From Pseudomonas sp. (lineage in GTDB: Bacteria > Pseudomonadota > Gammaproteobacteria > Pseudomonadales > Pseudomonadaceae), in NCBI RefSeq assembly GCF_030683065.1, contig NZ_JAUXMX010000050.1, positions 62,001 through 126,000 of the forward strand: a stretch of DNA of 64,000 bases. The letters are read 5' to 3'. The stretch's first letter is position 1; the number at the start of each line of letters is the position of its first letter. Below, in pieces: positions 1 through 8,426 of the stretch. Made by a program: the position numbers and the translations under genes. The notes below the pieces were generated by a model. The model was not told where the DNA came from. It did not search any database and saw only the letters and a program-made list of their open reading frames with translations.

Positions 1-1307
1 CGAGCAAGGTCGATTTCTGGTTGCGCAACCTGACCGAGCTGAGCCGTGAACTGGCTGCACTCAACGTGCCCCTGCTGGTGCGTCAGGCCGATGACTGGAG
101 CGGCGCGCCACAGGTAATCGCCGAGCTTTGCCAGCAGTTGCAGATTGCTGCGGTACAGGTCAACGAGGAATATGGCGTTCACGAAAGTCGCCGTGACCAG
201 GCCGTGGCCCAAGCCCTGGACGCACTCGGGATCAACTTCCACAGTCACCTCGACCAGCTATTCTTCAGGCCTGGTAGCGTGCTGACCAAATCTGGCGGCT
301 ACTTCCAGGTCTATAGCCAGTTTCGCAAAGTCTGCTACCAGCGCCTGCACAGCGCCCTGCCCGCACTGATCCCGCACCCGACCGCACAGGCGACACTGAA
401 TATCGCCAGCGACCCTGTTCCCGTTGCGGTAGCAGGCTTTACGCCACCCAGCGACAGCCTGCGCCAGCTATGGCCGGCGGGTGAGCAGGAAGCCCACAAC
501 CGCTTACTGGCCTTTGCCGACGAGCAGATCAACTACTACCAGAGTGAGCGCGACTTCCCGGCAAAGCCCGGCACCAGCCGTCTGTCTGCCTACCTGGCCG
601 CCGGCGTGCTGTCGCCACGTCAGTGCCTGCACGCCGCCCTGCAAGCCAACCAGGGCGAGTTCGACAGCGGCAATAGCGGCATTGTCACCTGGATCAACGA
701 GCTGCTTTGGCGCGAGTTCTACAAACACATCCTGGTCGGCTACCCACGGGTATCCATGCGCCGCGCCTTTCGCCCGGACACCGACGCCCTGGCCTGGCGC
801 CAGGCGCCGGACGAACTGGCTGCCTGGCAAGAGGGCCGTACCGGCTTGCCGATCATTGATGCCGCGATGCGCCAGCTGCTTGCCACCGGCTGGATGCACA
901 ACCGCCTGCGCATGGTCGTGGCGATGTTCCTGACCAAGAACCTGTTGATTGACTGGCGCGAAGGGGAGCGTTTCTTTATGCGTCACCTGATCGACGGCGA
1001 CCTGGCGGCCAACAATGGCGGCTGGCAGTGGAGTTCATCCACCGGCACTGATTCGGCACCGTATTTCCGTATTTTCAACCCGCTCAGCCAATCCCAGCGC
1101 TTCGACCCGGACGGCACCTTTATCCGCCACTGGGTGCCGGAATTGACTGGCTTGAACAAAAAAGACATCCATAACCCGGCGGCCATGGGCGGTCTGTTCG
1201 GGATGGCGAATTACCCACGGCCCATCGTCGATCTGGCCAGCAGCCGCACCCGTGCGCTGGCGGCCTTCAAGCAGCTGCCGCATCTCGCGCCGGAGGCTCA
1301 TGCATGA
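1..1307 (+). CDS. phrB: Deoxyribodipyrimidine photolyase, 5'-truncated by window edge
   Basis: This is a class I CPD photolyase that repairs UV-induced pyrimidine dimers using blue light, with FAD and an antenna cofactor. The frame is open from base 3, so the gene begins before the window; about 434 residues are visible against a usual 470-480, so only the N-terminal antenna-domain start is missing. The C-terminal FAD domain carries the photolyase signature TGLPIIDAAMRQL, then WMHNRLRM and NNGGWQW. The stop overlaps the next start (ATGA at 1304-1307), which indicates translational coupling with the SDR/FAD/Cfa genes. Photolyase linked to these lipid-type genes is typical of light- or singlet-oxygen-responsive clusters. 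Confidence 0.95.
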   Translation, partial: SKVDFWLRNLTELSRELAALNVPLLVRQADDWSGAPQVIAELCQQLQIAAVQVNEEYGVHESRRDQAVAQALDALGINFHSHLDQLFFRPGSVLTKSGGYFQVYSQFRKVCYQRLHSALPALIPHPTAQATLNIASDPVPVAVAGFTPPSDSLRQLWPAGEQEAHNRLLAFADEQINYYQSERDFPAKPGTSRLSAYLAAGVLSPRQCLHAALQANQGEFDSGNSGIVTWINELLWREFYKHILVGYPRVSMRRAFRPDTDALAWRQAPDELAAWQEGRTGLPIIDAAMRQLLATGWMHNRLRMVVAMFLTKNLLIDWREGERFFMRHLIDGDLAANNGGWQWSSSTGTDSAPYFRIFNPLSQSQRFDPDGTFIRHWVPELTGLNKKDIHNPAAMGGLFGMANYPRPIVDLASSRTRALAAFKQLPHLAPEAHA

Positions 1308-1726
1308 GTGATTTTCTGCGTCAATTCGCCCGTTCCTTCGCCACCCTGGACAAGGACAACCTTGCGAGCCTCGGCGATCTCTACAGCGACGACGCGCTGT
1401 TCCGCGACCCGCTGCATGAGGTACGCGGGCTGGCCAATATGCAACGCTACTTCACCGAGCTGTATAGCAATGTCAGCGAGCTGCGTTTCGATTTCTATGG
1501 CTTTGATCAGGTGCGCCCTGGCGAAGGCTACCTGCGCTGGACCATGAGCTACCGCCACCCGCGCCTGGCCGCCGGCCAACTGATTCGCGTGGAGGGCTGC
1601 TCCCACTTGCTGTGGACTGACAAAGTTCATCAGCACCGTGATTTCTTTGATGCAGGCAGTCTGCTCTACGAGCACCTGCCACTACTTGGCCGGGTCATCC
1701 GCTGGCTAAAAAGGAGACTGGCATGA
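1304..1726 (+). CDS. NTF2-like (SnoaL-type) small protein
   Basis: A 140-residue protein of the nuclear transport factor 2 / SnoaL fold. It shows the usual N-terminal helix followed by YSDDALFRDPLHEVRG, where an acidic/aromatic pocket region lies, and strands ending near WTDKVHQHRDFFDAG. The family includes small isomerases, hydrolases and non-catalytic binding proteins, so the substrate cannot be named. It overlaps the photolyase stop and the next SDR start by four bases each, so the three are almost certainly one mRNA. Its constant place beside SDR and FAD enzymes suggests a role in the same lipid or oxidised-substrate pathway; that role is inference. Confidence 0.85.
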   Translation: MSDFLRQFARSFATLDKDNLASLGDLYSDDALFRDPLHEVRGLANMQRYFTELYSNVSELRFDFYGFDQVRPGEGYLRWTMSYRHPRLAAGQLIRVEGCSHLLWTDKVHQHRDFFDAGSLLYEHLPLLGRVIRWLKRRLA

Positions 1727-2481
1727 GACGTATCTGGCTCACCGGCGCCAGCAGCGGCATCGGCGCCGCACTGGCCGAACTGTTGCTGCAACGCGGCTAC
1801 CGCCTCGCGCTCAGTGCGCGTACCACTGAACCTCTGCACGCGCTGGCCGAGCGCTACCCGGAACAGGTCCTGGTCGCCGCCGGCGACCTCAGCGACGCCA
1901 CCCAGGTACGGGCAATTGGCGAACGCATCGCTCAGGTATGGGGGGCACTGGACGGTGTGATTCTGAATGCCGGCACCTGCGAATACGTCGACGTGCAGAA
2001 CTTCGAAGCCGCAATGATTGAACGGGTGGTGCGAGCCAACCTGTTCTCTGCCAGCTACTGCATAGAAGCGGCGCTGCCACTGCTGCGCCTGGGGCATCTA
2101 CCACAGCTGGTCGGGGTAAGCAGCTCGGTGACCTATCTGCCGCTGCCGCGTGCCGAGGCCTATGGCGCGTCCAAGGCGGGCATGCGTTACCTGCTTGAAG
2201 CACTGCGTATTGACCTTGCGGCTGAGGGCATCGCCGTCACCGTGGTCAGCCCCGGCTTCGTCGATACGCCGCTGACCCAGAAAAATGACTTCCCCATGCC
2301 GATGCGCTGGCCGGTGGACAAGGCCGCCCGGCATATCGCCGAGCGACTGGATAAACGCCCCTACGAGATCGCGTTTCCCGGGCCCTTCATCGCCATTCTT
2401 CTGCTCCTGGCTCACCTGCCCAAACGCCTGCAAGTGGCCATCGGCAAGCGCATGGCTCGTACTACCAAGGACAGTGCATGA
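1723..2481 (+). CDS. Short-chain dehydrogenase/reductase
   Basis: A classical SDR of 252 residues, predicted to be an NAD(P)-dependent oxidoreductase. The cofactor motif TGASSGIG is at residues 7-14, NAG at 82-84, catalytic Ser around 133-135 and YGASK with Tyr147 and Lys151. A hydrophobic C-terminal stretch (FPGPFIAILLLLAHLP) suggests membrane association, which would suit a lipid-linked substrate. The start overlaps the NTF2-like stop, and the stop overlaps the start of the FAD oxidoreductase (ATGA at 2478-2481). Substrate is unknown. Confidence 0.9.
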   Translation: MRRIWLTGASSGIGAALAELLLQRGYRLALSARTTEPLHALAERYPEQVLVAAGDLSDATQVRAIGERIAQVWGALDGVILNAGTCEYVDVQNFEAAMIERVVRANLFSASYCIEAALPLLRLGHLPQLVGVSSSVTYLPLPRAEAYGASKAGMRYLLEALRIDLAAEGIAVTVVSPGFVDTPLTQKNDFPMPMRWPVDKAARHIAERLDKRPYEIAFPGPFIAILLLLAHLPKRLQVAIGKRMARTTKDSA

Positions 2482-3725
2482 AAATCGCCATTATCGGCAG
2501 CGGTATCGCTGGTCTGACCAGCGCCTACCTGCTCAATCGAAACCATGAGATCAGCGTATTCGAAGCGGGTGACTGGGTGGGCGGCCATACCCATACGGTG
2601 AACGTCACTGTCGAGGGCAAAAGCTATGCGGTGGACACCGGCTTCATTGTGTTCAATGACTGGACCTATCCAAACTTCATTAACCTGCTCAACCAGCTCG
2701 GGGTCGGCTTCAAACCCACCGAGATGAGCTTCTCGGTGACTGACCCCGTCAGTGGCGTGGAGTACAACGGCAATAACCTCAACAGCCTGTTCGCCCAGCG
2801 CAGTAACCTGCTGTCACCCAAGTTCATCGGCATGGTGCGCGACATCCTGCGTTTCAACCGCGAGGCACTGGATGATCTGCAGCACAATCGGATAGATGCC
2901 GTCACCACCCTCGGCACCTACCTCAAGCAACGCGGCTACGGCGAACGCTTCACCCAGCACTACATCGTGCCGATGGGGTCTGCAATATGGTCGATGTCAC
3001 TGGCCGACATGCTCGGTTTCCCCCTGCAATTCTTCGTGCGATTCTTCAAGAACCATGGTTTATTGTCGGTCAGCAACCGTCCTCAGTGGTGCGTGGTAGA
3101 AGGCGGTTCGAGCAGCTATGTGGCGCCACTGAGCGCGTCGTTCAAGCAACATATTCGGCTGAACTGTCCCGTACAGCGGGTCGAGCGTGATGCGACAGGC
3201 GTGACCCTGCACAGCGCCGCTGGCAGCGAGCGCTTCGACAAGGTGGTGTTCGCCTGCCACAGCGACCAGGCCCTCAAGCTACTCGCCCAACCATCGCAGG
3301 CCGAGCAGGAGATTCTGGGTGCCCTACCCTATGCCGACAATGACGTGGTGCTGCACAGCGATACTCGCCTGCTGCCCAAACGCCGCCTGGCCTGGGCCAG
3401 CTGGAACTATCGCCTTGGCGGGCCGGCCAATCAGCCTGCGGCGGTAACGTACGACATGAACATTCTCCAGGGAATTCAAAGCGACACCACCTTCTGCGTC
3501 AGCCTCAATCAAACGGCGCTGATCGACCCAACCAAGATCCTCGCACGCTACCGTTATGCCCACCCGCAATACAGCCTGGCCGGCATGGCCGCGCAGGCAC
3601 GCTGGGAAGAATTGCTCGGCGCACAGCACAGCTATTTTTGCGGCGCTTACTGGGCCAACGGCTTCCATGAAGACGGCGTAGTCAGCGCCCTGCGCGTGGC
3701 GCGCGCCTTCGGCGAGGAGCTGTGA
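2478..3725 (+). CDS. FAD-dependent amine-oxidase-like oxidoreductase
   Basis: A 415-residue flavoprotein with an N-terminal Rossmann FAD motif (GSGIAGL from residue 7) followed by the Glu of the ribose-binding strand, and GGHTHTV typical of the NAD(P)-binding/amine-oxidase/phytoene-desaturase superfamily. Members found beside DUF1365 and Cfa-like genes are commonly annotated only as FAD-dependent oxidoreductase. Work on furan fatty acid synthesis in Rhodobacter assigned a desaturase step on methylated phospholipid acyl chains to a gene of a comparable cluster; whether this protein is its orthologue cannot be settled here. Four-base overlaps on both sides tie it to the SDR and DUF1365 genes. 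Confidence 0.88.
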   Translation: MKIAIIGSGIAGLTSAYLLNRNHEISVFEAGDWVGGHTHTVNVTVEGKSYAVDTGFIVFNDWTYPNFINLLNQLGVGFKPTEMSFSVTDPVSGVEYNGNNLNSLFAQRSNLLSPKFIGMVRDILRFNREALDDLQHNRIDAVTTLGTYLKQRGYGERFTQHYIVPMGSAIWSMSLADMLGFPLQFFVRFFKNHGLLSVSNRPQWCVVEGGSSSYVAPLSASFKQHIRLNCPVQRVERDATGVTLHSAAGSERFDKVVFACHSDQALKLLAQPSQAEQEILGALPYADNDVVLHSDTRLLPKRRLAWASWNYRLGGPANQPAAVTYDMNILQGIQSDTTFCVSLNQTALIDPTKILARYRYAHPQYSLAGMAAQARWEELLGAQHSYFCGAYWANGFHEDGVVSALRVARAFGEEL

Positions 3726-4537
3726 TGAACAGCGCCCTGTACAGCGGCTGGGTGCAGCACCGGCGCTTCGCCCCCAAAGTTCATAACTTCCGCTACCGCA
3801 TGGGCCTGCTTTATCTCGACCTGGACGAGCAGCAACAACTGTTCGACCTCTCACCCCTGGCCGGCAGCGGACGCTGGGCGCCTTTCGCCTTTCGTGAAAC
3901 CGACTACTTGCCGCAATTCACCCGGGCCGGGGTCAGCCTGATCGACGCCGTGCGCCAGCGGGTCAGCGCAGCCCTGGGGCACACGCCGCAAGGCTCGGTC
4001 TGCCTGCTGACCCAGCCGCGCAGCTGGGGGCTGGCCTTCAATCCGGCGAGCTTCTTCTACTGCCATGAGGCCGATGGCAGCCTCGCGGCGATCCTCTGCG
4101 AAGTGAGCAATACCCCGTGGCGCGAGCGCTACCACTATGTGTTGCCGGCAGACGGCGAGGGTCATCAACACTTCGCCGTGGCCAAGGCCTTTCACGTCTC
4201 GCCTTTTTTGCCGCGTGAACTGGAATACCGCATGGCGTTCAGCCCCGCGGGTGAACGCCTGGGCATCCACATGGCCGACTGGATGACTGGCGAACAAGGC
4301 GATACCAAAGTGTTCGATGCCAGCCTCAGCCTGCAACGCAGCCCGCTCGACCGGGCAAGCCTGCATGCCTACCTGCGCAGCTTCCCCTGGATGACCGGCA
4401 AGACCGTCGCGGCTATCTACTGGCAAGCCCTGCGCCTGTTCGTCAAGCGCATCCCCCTAATTAGCCATCGAGCCGCGGAAGGTGAATTCCGTGTCGCTCG
4501 CCCAGTATCGAAGGACGTACACCATGAAAAGTTCTAG
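3722..4537 (+). CDS. DUF1365 family protein
   Basis: A 271-residue DUF1365 protein, recognised from the N-terminal YSGWVQHRRFAPKVHNFRYR and the central LAFNPASFFYCH and FHVSPFL blocks. The family has no firmly established biochemical role but almost always sits between an FAD oxidoreductase and a cyclopropane-synthase-like methyltransferase, so a role in modifying membrane acyl chains is the usual inference. The start overlaps the previous stop by four bases. The 3' end overlaps the Cfa-like gene's chosen start by 14 bases, again consistent with one operon. Confidence 0.9.
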   Translation: MMNSALYSGWVQHRRFAPKVHNFRYRMGLLYLDLDEQQQLFDLSPLAGSGRWAPFAFRETDYLPQFTRAGVSLIDAVRQRVSAALGHTPQGSVCLLTQPRSWGLAFNPASFFYCHEADGSLAAILCEVSNTPWRERYHYVLPADGEGHQHFAVAKAFHVSPFLPRELEYRMAFSPAGERLGIHMADWMTGEQGDTKVFDASLSLQRSPLDRASLHAYLRSFPWMTGKTVAAIYWQALRLFVKRIPLISHRAAEGEFRVARPVSKDVHHEKF

Positions 4538-5798
4538 CCTGTCATCCGCGAAAACCTCGGTACGTGCGGGCAGCGGGATCGGCGCCAGCTTGCTGCGCCG
4601 CGCCGTCCTGCGCCAACTGAGCCAATTGCGCCACGGTCACCTGCGGATCATCGACGGCGATGATTTTCTCGAATTCGGTGACGCCACTGCCACCCTGCGC
4701 GCCGAAATCAGGGTGCTCGATGGCGCGCTCTGGGGCCTGGTCGCCGGTAATGGCTCGATAGGCGCTGGCGAAGCTTATATTCACGGTTACTGGAGCTCTC
4801 CAGACCTGACTGCGGTGATTCGCGTATTTGTCAGTAACCTGGAGTTGCTGGACGCCATGGAGCGCGGCCTGGCAAAGCTCGGCCGCCCTTTGGTGCAGAG
4901 CCTGCATTGGCTTAACCGCAATACCCGCAAAGGCTCGCGCAAGAATATCGCTGCCCACTATGACCTCGGCAATGAGCTGTTCGAGCAACTGCTTGACCCG
5001 ACCATGATGTACTCCGCGGCCATGTTTGCGCGCCCGGAAGACAGCCTTGAGCAGGCGCAGCTGAACAAACTCGAACGCATCTGCCAGAAACTCGCGCTCA
5101 AACCCAGCGACCACCTGCTGGAAATCGGCACCGGCTGGGGCAGCATGGCAATCCATGCCGCCACCCATTACGGCTGCCAGGTGACCACCACCACCTTGTC
5201 GCGCGAGCAATACGCCTACACGGAGCGACGCATTGCCGAACTCGGCCTGGAAGATCGCATCACCCTGCTGCTAGAAGACTACCGTGACCTGCAAGGCCAG
5301 TACGACAAGCTGGTGTCGATCGAAATGATCGAAGCCGTCGGCCACCGCTTCCTGCCCACCTACTTCAAGCAGTGTGCGCAGTTGCTCAAAGATGACGGAC
5401 TGATGCTGCTGCAAGCCATCACCATCCGCGACCAGCGCTACGAGCAGGCGAAGAAGAGTGTCGACTTCATCCAGCGCTATATCTTCCCCGGTGGCGCGCT
5501 GCCCTCGGTGCACAAGATGCTGGACATCATCACCACCAAGACCGACATGAACCTGCACCACATGGAAGACTTCGGCCAACATTACGCACGCACCCTGCGC
5601 CTGTGGCATGACAACCTGCAGCAGGCCAGGCACACGCTTGAGCAACTTGGCTACGACGAGCACTTCTATCGACTTTGGGAGTTCTACCTCTGCTATTGCG
5701 AGGGTGGCTTCATCGAGCGCACCATCGGCACCGCACAATTGCTACTGGCCAAGCCAGCGGCGCAACCGGAACCCTTGCTAGGAAATTTCGATGCCTAA
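4524..5798 (+). CDS. cfa: Cyclopropane-fatty-acyl-phospholipid synthase family methyltransferase
   Basis: A 424-residue SAM-dependent methyltransferase acting on unsaturated acyl chains of membrane phospholipids. Family marks are HYDLGNELFEQLLD, the SAM motif LEIGTGWGSMAIHA and the acidic IEMIEAVGH. I chose the ATG at 4524, preceded by AAGGAC, rather than an in-frame start at 4482 that would add 14 unlike residues. The photolyase/FAD/DUF1365 setting is that of the light- or singlet-oxygen-induced paralogue in Pseudomonas. The product could be a cyclopropane ring or, as in UfaM-type relatives, a methylated unsaturated chain; the sequence alone does not decide. Confidence 0.9.
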   Translation: MKSSSLSSAKTSVRAGSGIGASLLRRAVLRQLSQLRHGHLRIIDGDDFLEFGDATATLRAEIRVLDGALWGLVAGNGSIGAGEAYIHGYWSSPDLTAVIRVFVSNLELLDAMERGLAKLGRPLVQSLHWLNRNTRKGSRKNIAAHYDLGNELFEQLLDPTMMYSAAMFARPEDSLEQAQLNKLERICQKLALKPSDHLLEIGTGWGSMAIHAATHYGCQVTTTTLSREQYAYTERRIAELGLEDRITLLLEDYRDLQGQYDKLVSIEMIEAVGHRFLPTYFKQCAQLLKDDGLMLLQAITIRDQRYEQAKKSVDFIQRYIFPGGALPSVHKMLDIITTKTDMNLHHMEDFGQHYARTLRLWHDNLQQARHTLEQLGYDEHFYRLWEFYLCYCEGGFIERTIGTAQLLLAKPAAQPEPLLGNFDA

Positions 5799-6318
5799 AC
5801 TGATCGCCAACGCCCTGCTCTTTCAGCTCGGCTGGTTCGCCTGCGTATTCGGTGGCGACAGCTTGTGGCTGCTAATAGTCGTAGCCGCAATGGCGGTGCA
5901 CCTGCTCTGGGTCAGCAACTGGGCTGCCGAAGGCAAGCTGCTGCTGAGTGTATTTCTCGCCGGCAGCGCACTGGATAGCTTCCTGCTCAACCTCGGGGTA
6001 TTCGACTTTGGCGAGCCGCGTAACATGATCCCGCTATGGCTGGCCCTGCTCTGGCTATTGCTGGCAACCACACTCAACCATTGCCTGGCCTGGACGGCCC
6101 GTCCCTGGTGGCGCGCCAGCCTGCTCGGCGCCTGCGCCGGCCCGCTGTCCTACTATGCCGGCGCACAAATCGCAGGCGTTGGCATGCCTTACGGCACCTG
6201 GCAGACGCTGCTCTTGCTGGCAGTAATCTGGGCGTTGGTAATGCCCGTGCTGCATGGATTTGCCAAGCTCTACCGCAGCCAACATGAACAAAGCGCTCGC
6301 ACGCGCCAATCGACGTAG
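5791..6318 (+). CDS. DUF2878 integral membrane protein
   Basis: A 175-residue hydrophobic protein with about five or six predicted membrane segments (for example residues 6-24, 46-66, 73-95 and 128-150). It matches the DUF2878 pattern: N-terminal NALLFQLGWFACV, a central GVFDFG, and a late GPLSYYAGAQIAGVG block. It overlaps the Cfa-like stop by eight bases and is the last gene of the photolyase-led run. Function is unknown; its constant association with Cfa-like and DUF1365 genes suggests a membrane partner in the same lipid process. Confidence 0.85.
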   Translation: MPKLIANALLFQLGWFACVFGGDSLWLLIVVAAMAVHLLWVSNWAAEGKLLLSVFLAGSALDSFLLNLGVFDFGEPRNMIPLWLALLWLLLATTLNHCLAWTARPWWRASLLGACAGPLSYYAGAQIAGVGMPYGTWQTLLLLAVIWALVMPVLHGFAKLYRSQHEQSARTRQST

Positions 6319-6370
6319 GCTGCGCCACCAGTAGCAGATTTGTGCATGCTCAGACGTGCGCACTCATTGG

Positions 6371-6389
6371 TGCGCACGGCGCACCCTAC
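6371..6389. repeat. Intergenic GC palindrome repeat, copy 1
   Basis: The segment TGCGCACGGCGCACCCTAC recurs, inverted or slightly varied, at 31914-31934 and 47976-47996, always between genes. It contains the short palindrome GTGCGC/GCGCAC and ends in the CCCTAC tail shared with other repeats in this window. It appears to be a dispersed extragenic element. Confidence 0.6.
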
Positions 6390-6455
6390 AATCTCCAAGC
6401 TGCATTGGTCGACCCGATACAATGCAGTACCGCGCCTGGCGTACACTGCACCACT

Positions 6456-6773
6456 ATGACCGACCCAAACCACATTCCCCTCAGCCAATTGCCCAGTGAA
6501 CCCGCGGTCAGTTGCAGCAACTGCGCCGCTTGTTGCTGCCAACTGGAAGTCATGCTGATCACCGACACCGGGGTGCCGCCACGTTTTATCGCCACCGATG
6601 ACTGGGGCGGCGAAGTCATGCATCGTCTGGATGATGGCTGGTGTGCGGCGCTGGATCGCGACAGCATGCGTTGCACCATCTATGAGGTGCGCCCGCTGAT
6701 CTGCCGTGAATTCGAGACGGCCTCCCCCGAATGCCTGGACGAACGTCGTGGCATGACCAGCATTTATCGCTGA
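6456..6773 (+). CDS. YkgJ-family cysteine-cluster protein
   Basis: A 105-residue protein of the zinc/iron-chelating YkgJ (UPF0153) family. The marker is the N-terminal SCSNCAACC cluster, with further Cys in GWCAALD, MRCTIYEVRPLICREFE and ASPEC, a layout expected to hold a metal. The open frame extends up to 6342, but the family sequence begins at MTDPNHIP, so I place the start at ATG 6456; no strong ribosome binding site is visible. It sits alone between the photolyase operon and the convergent pagL gene. The biochemical role is not established. Confidence 0.85.
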   Translation: MTDPNHIPLSQLPSEPAVSCSNCAACCCQLEVMLITDTGVPPRFIATDDWGGEVMHRLDDGWCAALDRDSMRCTIYEVRPLICREFETASPECLDERRGMTSIYR

Positions 6774-6923
6774 ATCGGGTTTATTGCAGAATTAAAAATC
6801 GGCCAACCAGCGACGGACGCTAAGTCCTGTCCGGGAATGGCAAGCAACCGCAAATTGCAGGCTGGCGCCGAGGAACGCAGCCCAATAAAACCAACCTGCC
6901 TGGCTTCGCAGAGCGGAGCCTGG

Positions 6924-6979
6924 GCGGCTTGACCTACGCGGCACGACCTGCGCGGCTCGACCTGCGCGGCCCGACTCTA
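6924..6979. repeat. 14-bp tandem repeat, four units
   Basis: Four head-to-tail 14-base units begin at 6924, 6938, 6952 and 6966. The core is GCGGC followed by two variable bases and GACCT; the last unit is degenerate. The array lies in the noncoding gap between two convergent genes. No terminator with a T-run is evident in this gap. Confidence 0.75.
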
Positions 6980-7010
6980 CCGACAAATATCCGTGCTTTC
7001 GAACAGTCTG

Positions 7011-7523
7011 CTAAAAACTCAAACGGTAATGCAGGGTATAAGCCTCGGCGCCGTCATTCGGATTTTTCAGCCCGGCGTTGGAATAGTGCACGGCGCGCAG
7101 ACCGACTTCCTGGCCGGCAAAGCGCACCCCGAAGCCGAGGCGATCTTCAAACTGCAAGGACGAACCCAGGTCATTGTCTTCCAGTTCGGTGCTGCTGAAC
7201 GCGGCCAAGCCAATTCCCGCCTCGACATAGGGCCGCACGGTGTCGCCGGCGAACTCGTAAACAAACACGGGAATGAACGACAGGCTGTGGTTGCTCGCCG
7301 TATCGTCGCCTTGCCAGTAGGTATAACCGGCATCCCAGTAACCTGTCAGGCGTCCGCTGTCGTACTGACGCAAGGTGCCGAAATCGAACTGGGTGCCCAA
7401 CCGATAAACCATGGTCGAATCACCGGACTGGCCGATGGCGAAGGTCACATCGGCAGCTTGCACTGCGCAGGCCGGCCCCAGGATCAAGGCCGCAAACGCA
7501 GCCGCAGGAAACAACTTGGTCAT
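7011..7523 (-). CDS. pagL: Lipid A 3-O-deacylase (PagL family)
   Basis: A 170-residue outer-membrane beta-barrel enzyme that removes the 3-O-linked acyl chain of lipid A. A signal peptide occupies about residues 1-23 (ends AVQA-ADV). The catalytic His and Ser lie in AVHYSNAGL near the C-terminus, matching the PagL HxSN motif, and the protein ends in an aromatic residue (RLSF), as expected for a barrel protein. I chose ATG 7523, preceded by AAGGA at suitable spacing, over an upstream ATG at 7541. It is transcribed in the same direction as murI but is probably a separate unit. Confidence 0.88.
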   Translation of the reverse strand: MTKLFPAAAFAALILGPACAVQAADVTFAIGQSGDSTMVYRLGTQFDFGTLRQYDSGRLTGYWDAGYTYWQGDDTASNHSLSFIPVFVYEFAGDTVRPYVEAGIGLAAFSSTELEDNDLGSSLQFEDRLGFGVRFAGQEVGLRAVHYSNAGLKNPNDGAEAYTLHYRLSF

Positions 7524-7637
7524 TGGGATATCCTTTTTCATCCGGCGGCAGGAGCGCCACCCTTCGCTGCTGAAAGTATAGAAATTTTTATTCCTAGCGA
7601 AAGGCTGGAAAGAAATAAAGGTGCAGCCTTGCCACAA

Positions 7638-8426
7638 TCACAGCGCCTGCACAGGCACCGACTCGCCCCACAACTGCGGCAATACTGCCTGCATGCTCAG
7701 CGGTTCAGCGCTCGACCAGAAGCGCGCCGCCTGCGCCGGCCCAGTAGCCAGTAACTGGCGCTCGCCGAGCACATAGCGCAGTTGCCGTGCGACCGCGGCC
7801 CCAGTGTCGATCAGGCTGACTGACTCGGGCAGTAGCTGACGCAACAGTGGCTTGATAAAGGGGTAATGGGTACAGCCGAGAATCAGCGTGTCACAGCCTT
7901 CAGCCAAGAGCGGTTGTACCCAGTCGCGCAGCATATCGCGGGTCTGCGCACTATCCAGTTCGCCAGCCTCGATACGCTCGACCAGCCCCGGACACGGCTG
8001 GGTAATGACCCGCACGTCACTGGCAAAGCGGTCGAGCAAAGCAGCGAACTTGGCGCTTTTCAGGGTACCGGTTGTGGCCAGCACCCCGACTACGCCCGAA
8101 CGAGTCGCGGCGGCAGCCGGCTTGACCGCCGGCTCCATGCCGACGATAGGCAGCTGCGGGTACAGCTCGCGCAATTCGGCAACCCCAGCCGCGGTTGCCG
8201 TATTGCAGGCCAACACCAGCGCCTTGGCGCCTTGCTCGAGGAGAAATGCGGCGAGATAGCGACAACGCTCGCGGATAAATTCCGGGCTCTTCTCGCCATA
8301 AGGCACATGACCGCTGTCGGCTACATAGAGCAGCGATTCATTGGGCAGTAGCGCACGAATCTCGCCCAGCACCGACAGACCGCCGACGCCGGAATCGAAT
8401 ACGCCGATTGGCGCGTCATTGCCCAT
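7638..8426 (-). CDS. murI: Glutamate racemase
   Basis: A 262-residue cytoplasmic enzyme that makes D-glutamate for peptidoglycan. Catalytic cysteines are Cys74 in LACNTATA and Cys185 in LGCTHYPF; the N-terminal [10 protein letters not shown] includes the conserved Asp11. The start at ATG 8426 fits the family; the frame extends upstream into moeB without family similarity. It overlaps the 3' end of moeB by 11 bases, so murI, moeB, prmC, prfA and hemA probably form one conserved minus-strand unit. Confidence 0.97.
   Translation of the reverse strand: MGNDAPIGVFDSGVGGLSVLGEIRALLPNESLLYVADSGHVPYGEKSPEFIRERCRYLAAFLLEQGAKALVLACNTATAAGVAELRELYPQLPIVGMEPAVKPAAAATRSGVVGVLATTGTLKSAKFAALLDRFASDVRVITQPCPGLVERIEAGELDSAQTRDMLRDWVQPLLAEGCDTLILGCTHYPFIKPLLRQLLPESVSLIDTGAAVARQLRYVLGERQLLATGPAQAARFWSSAEPLSMQAVLPQLWGESVPVQAL

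Noticed and set aside
481..1301. Several long frames on both strands within phrB
   Set aside because: They overlap a clear photolyase frame and are arginine/proline-rich shadows of GC-rich codons.
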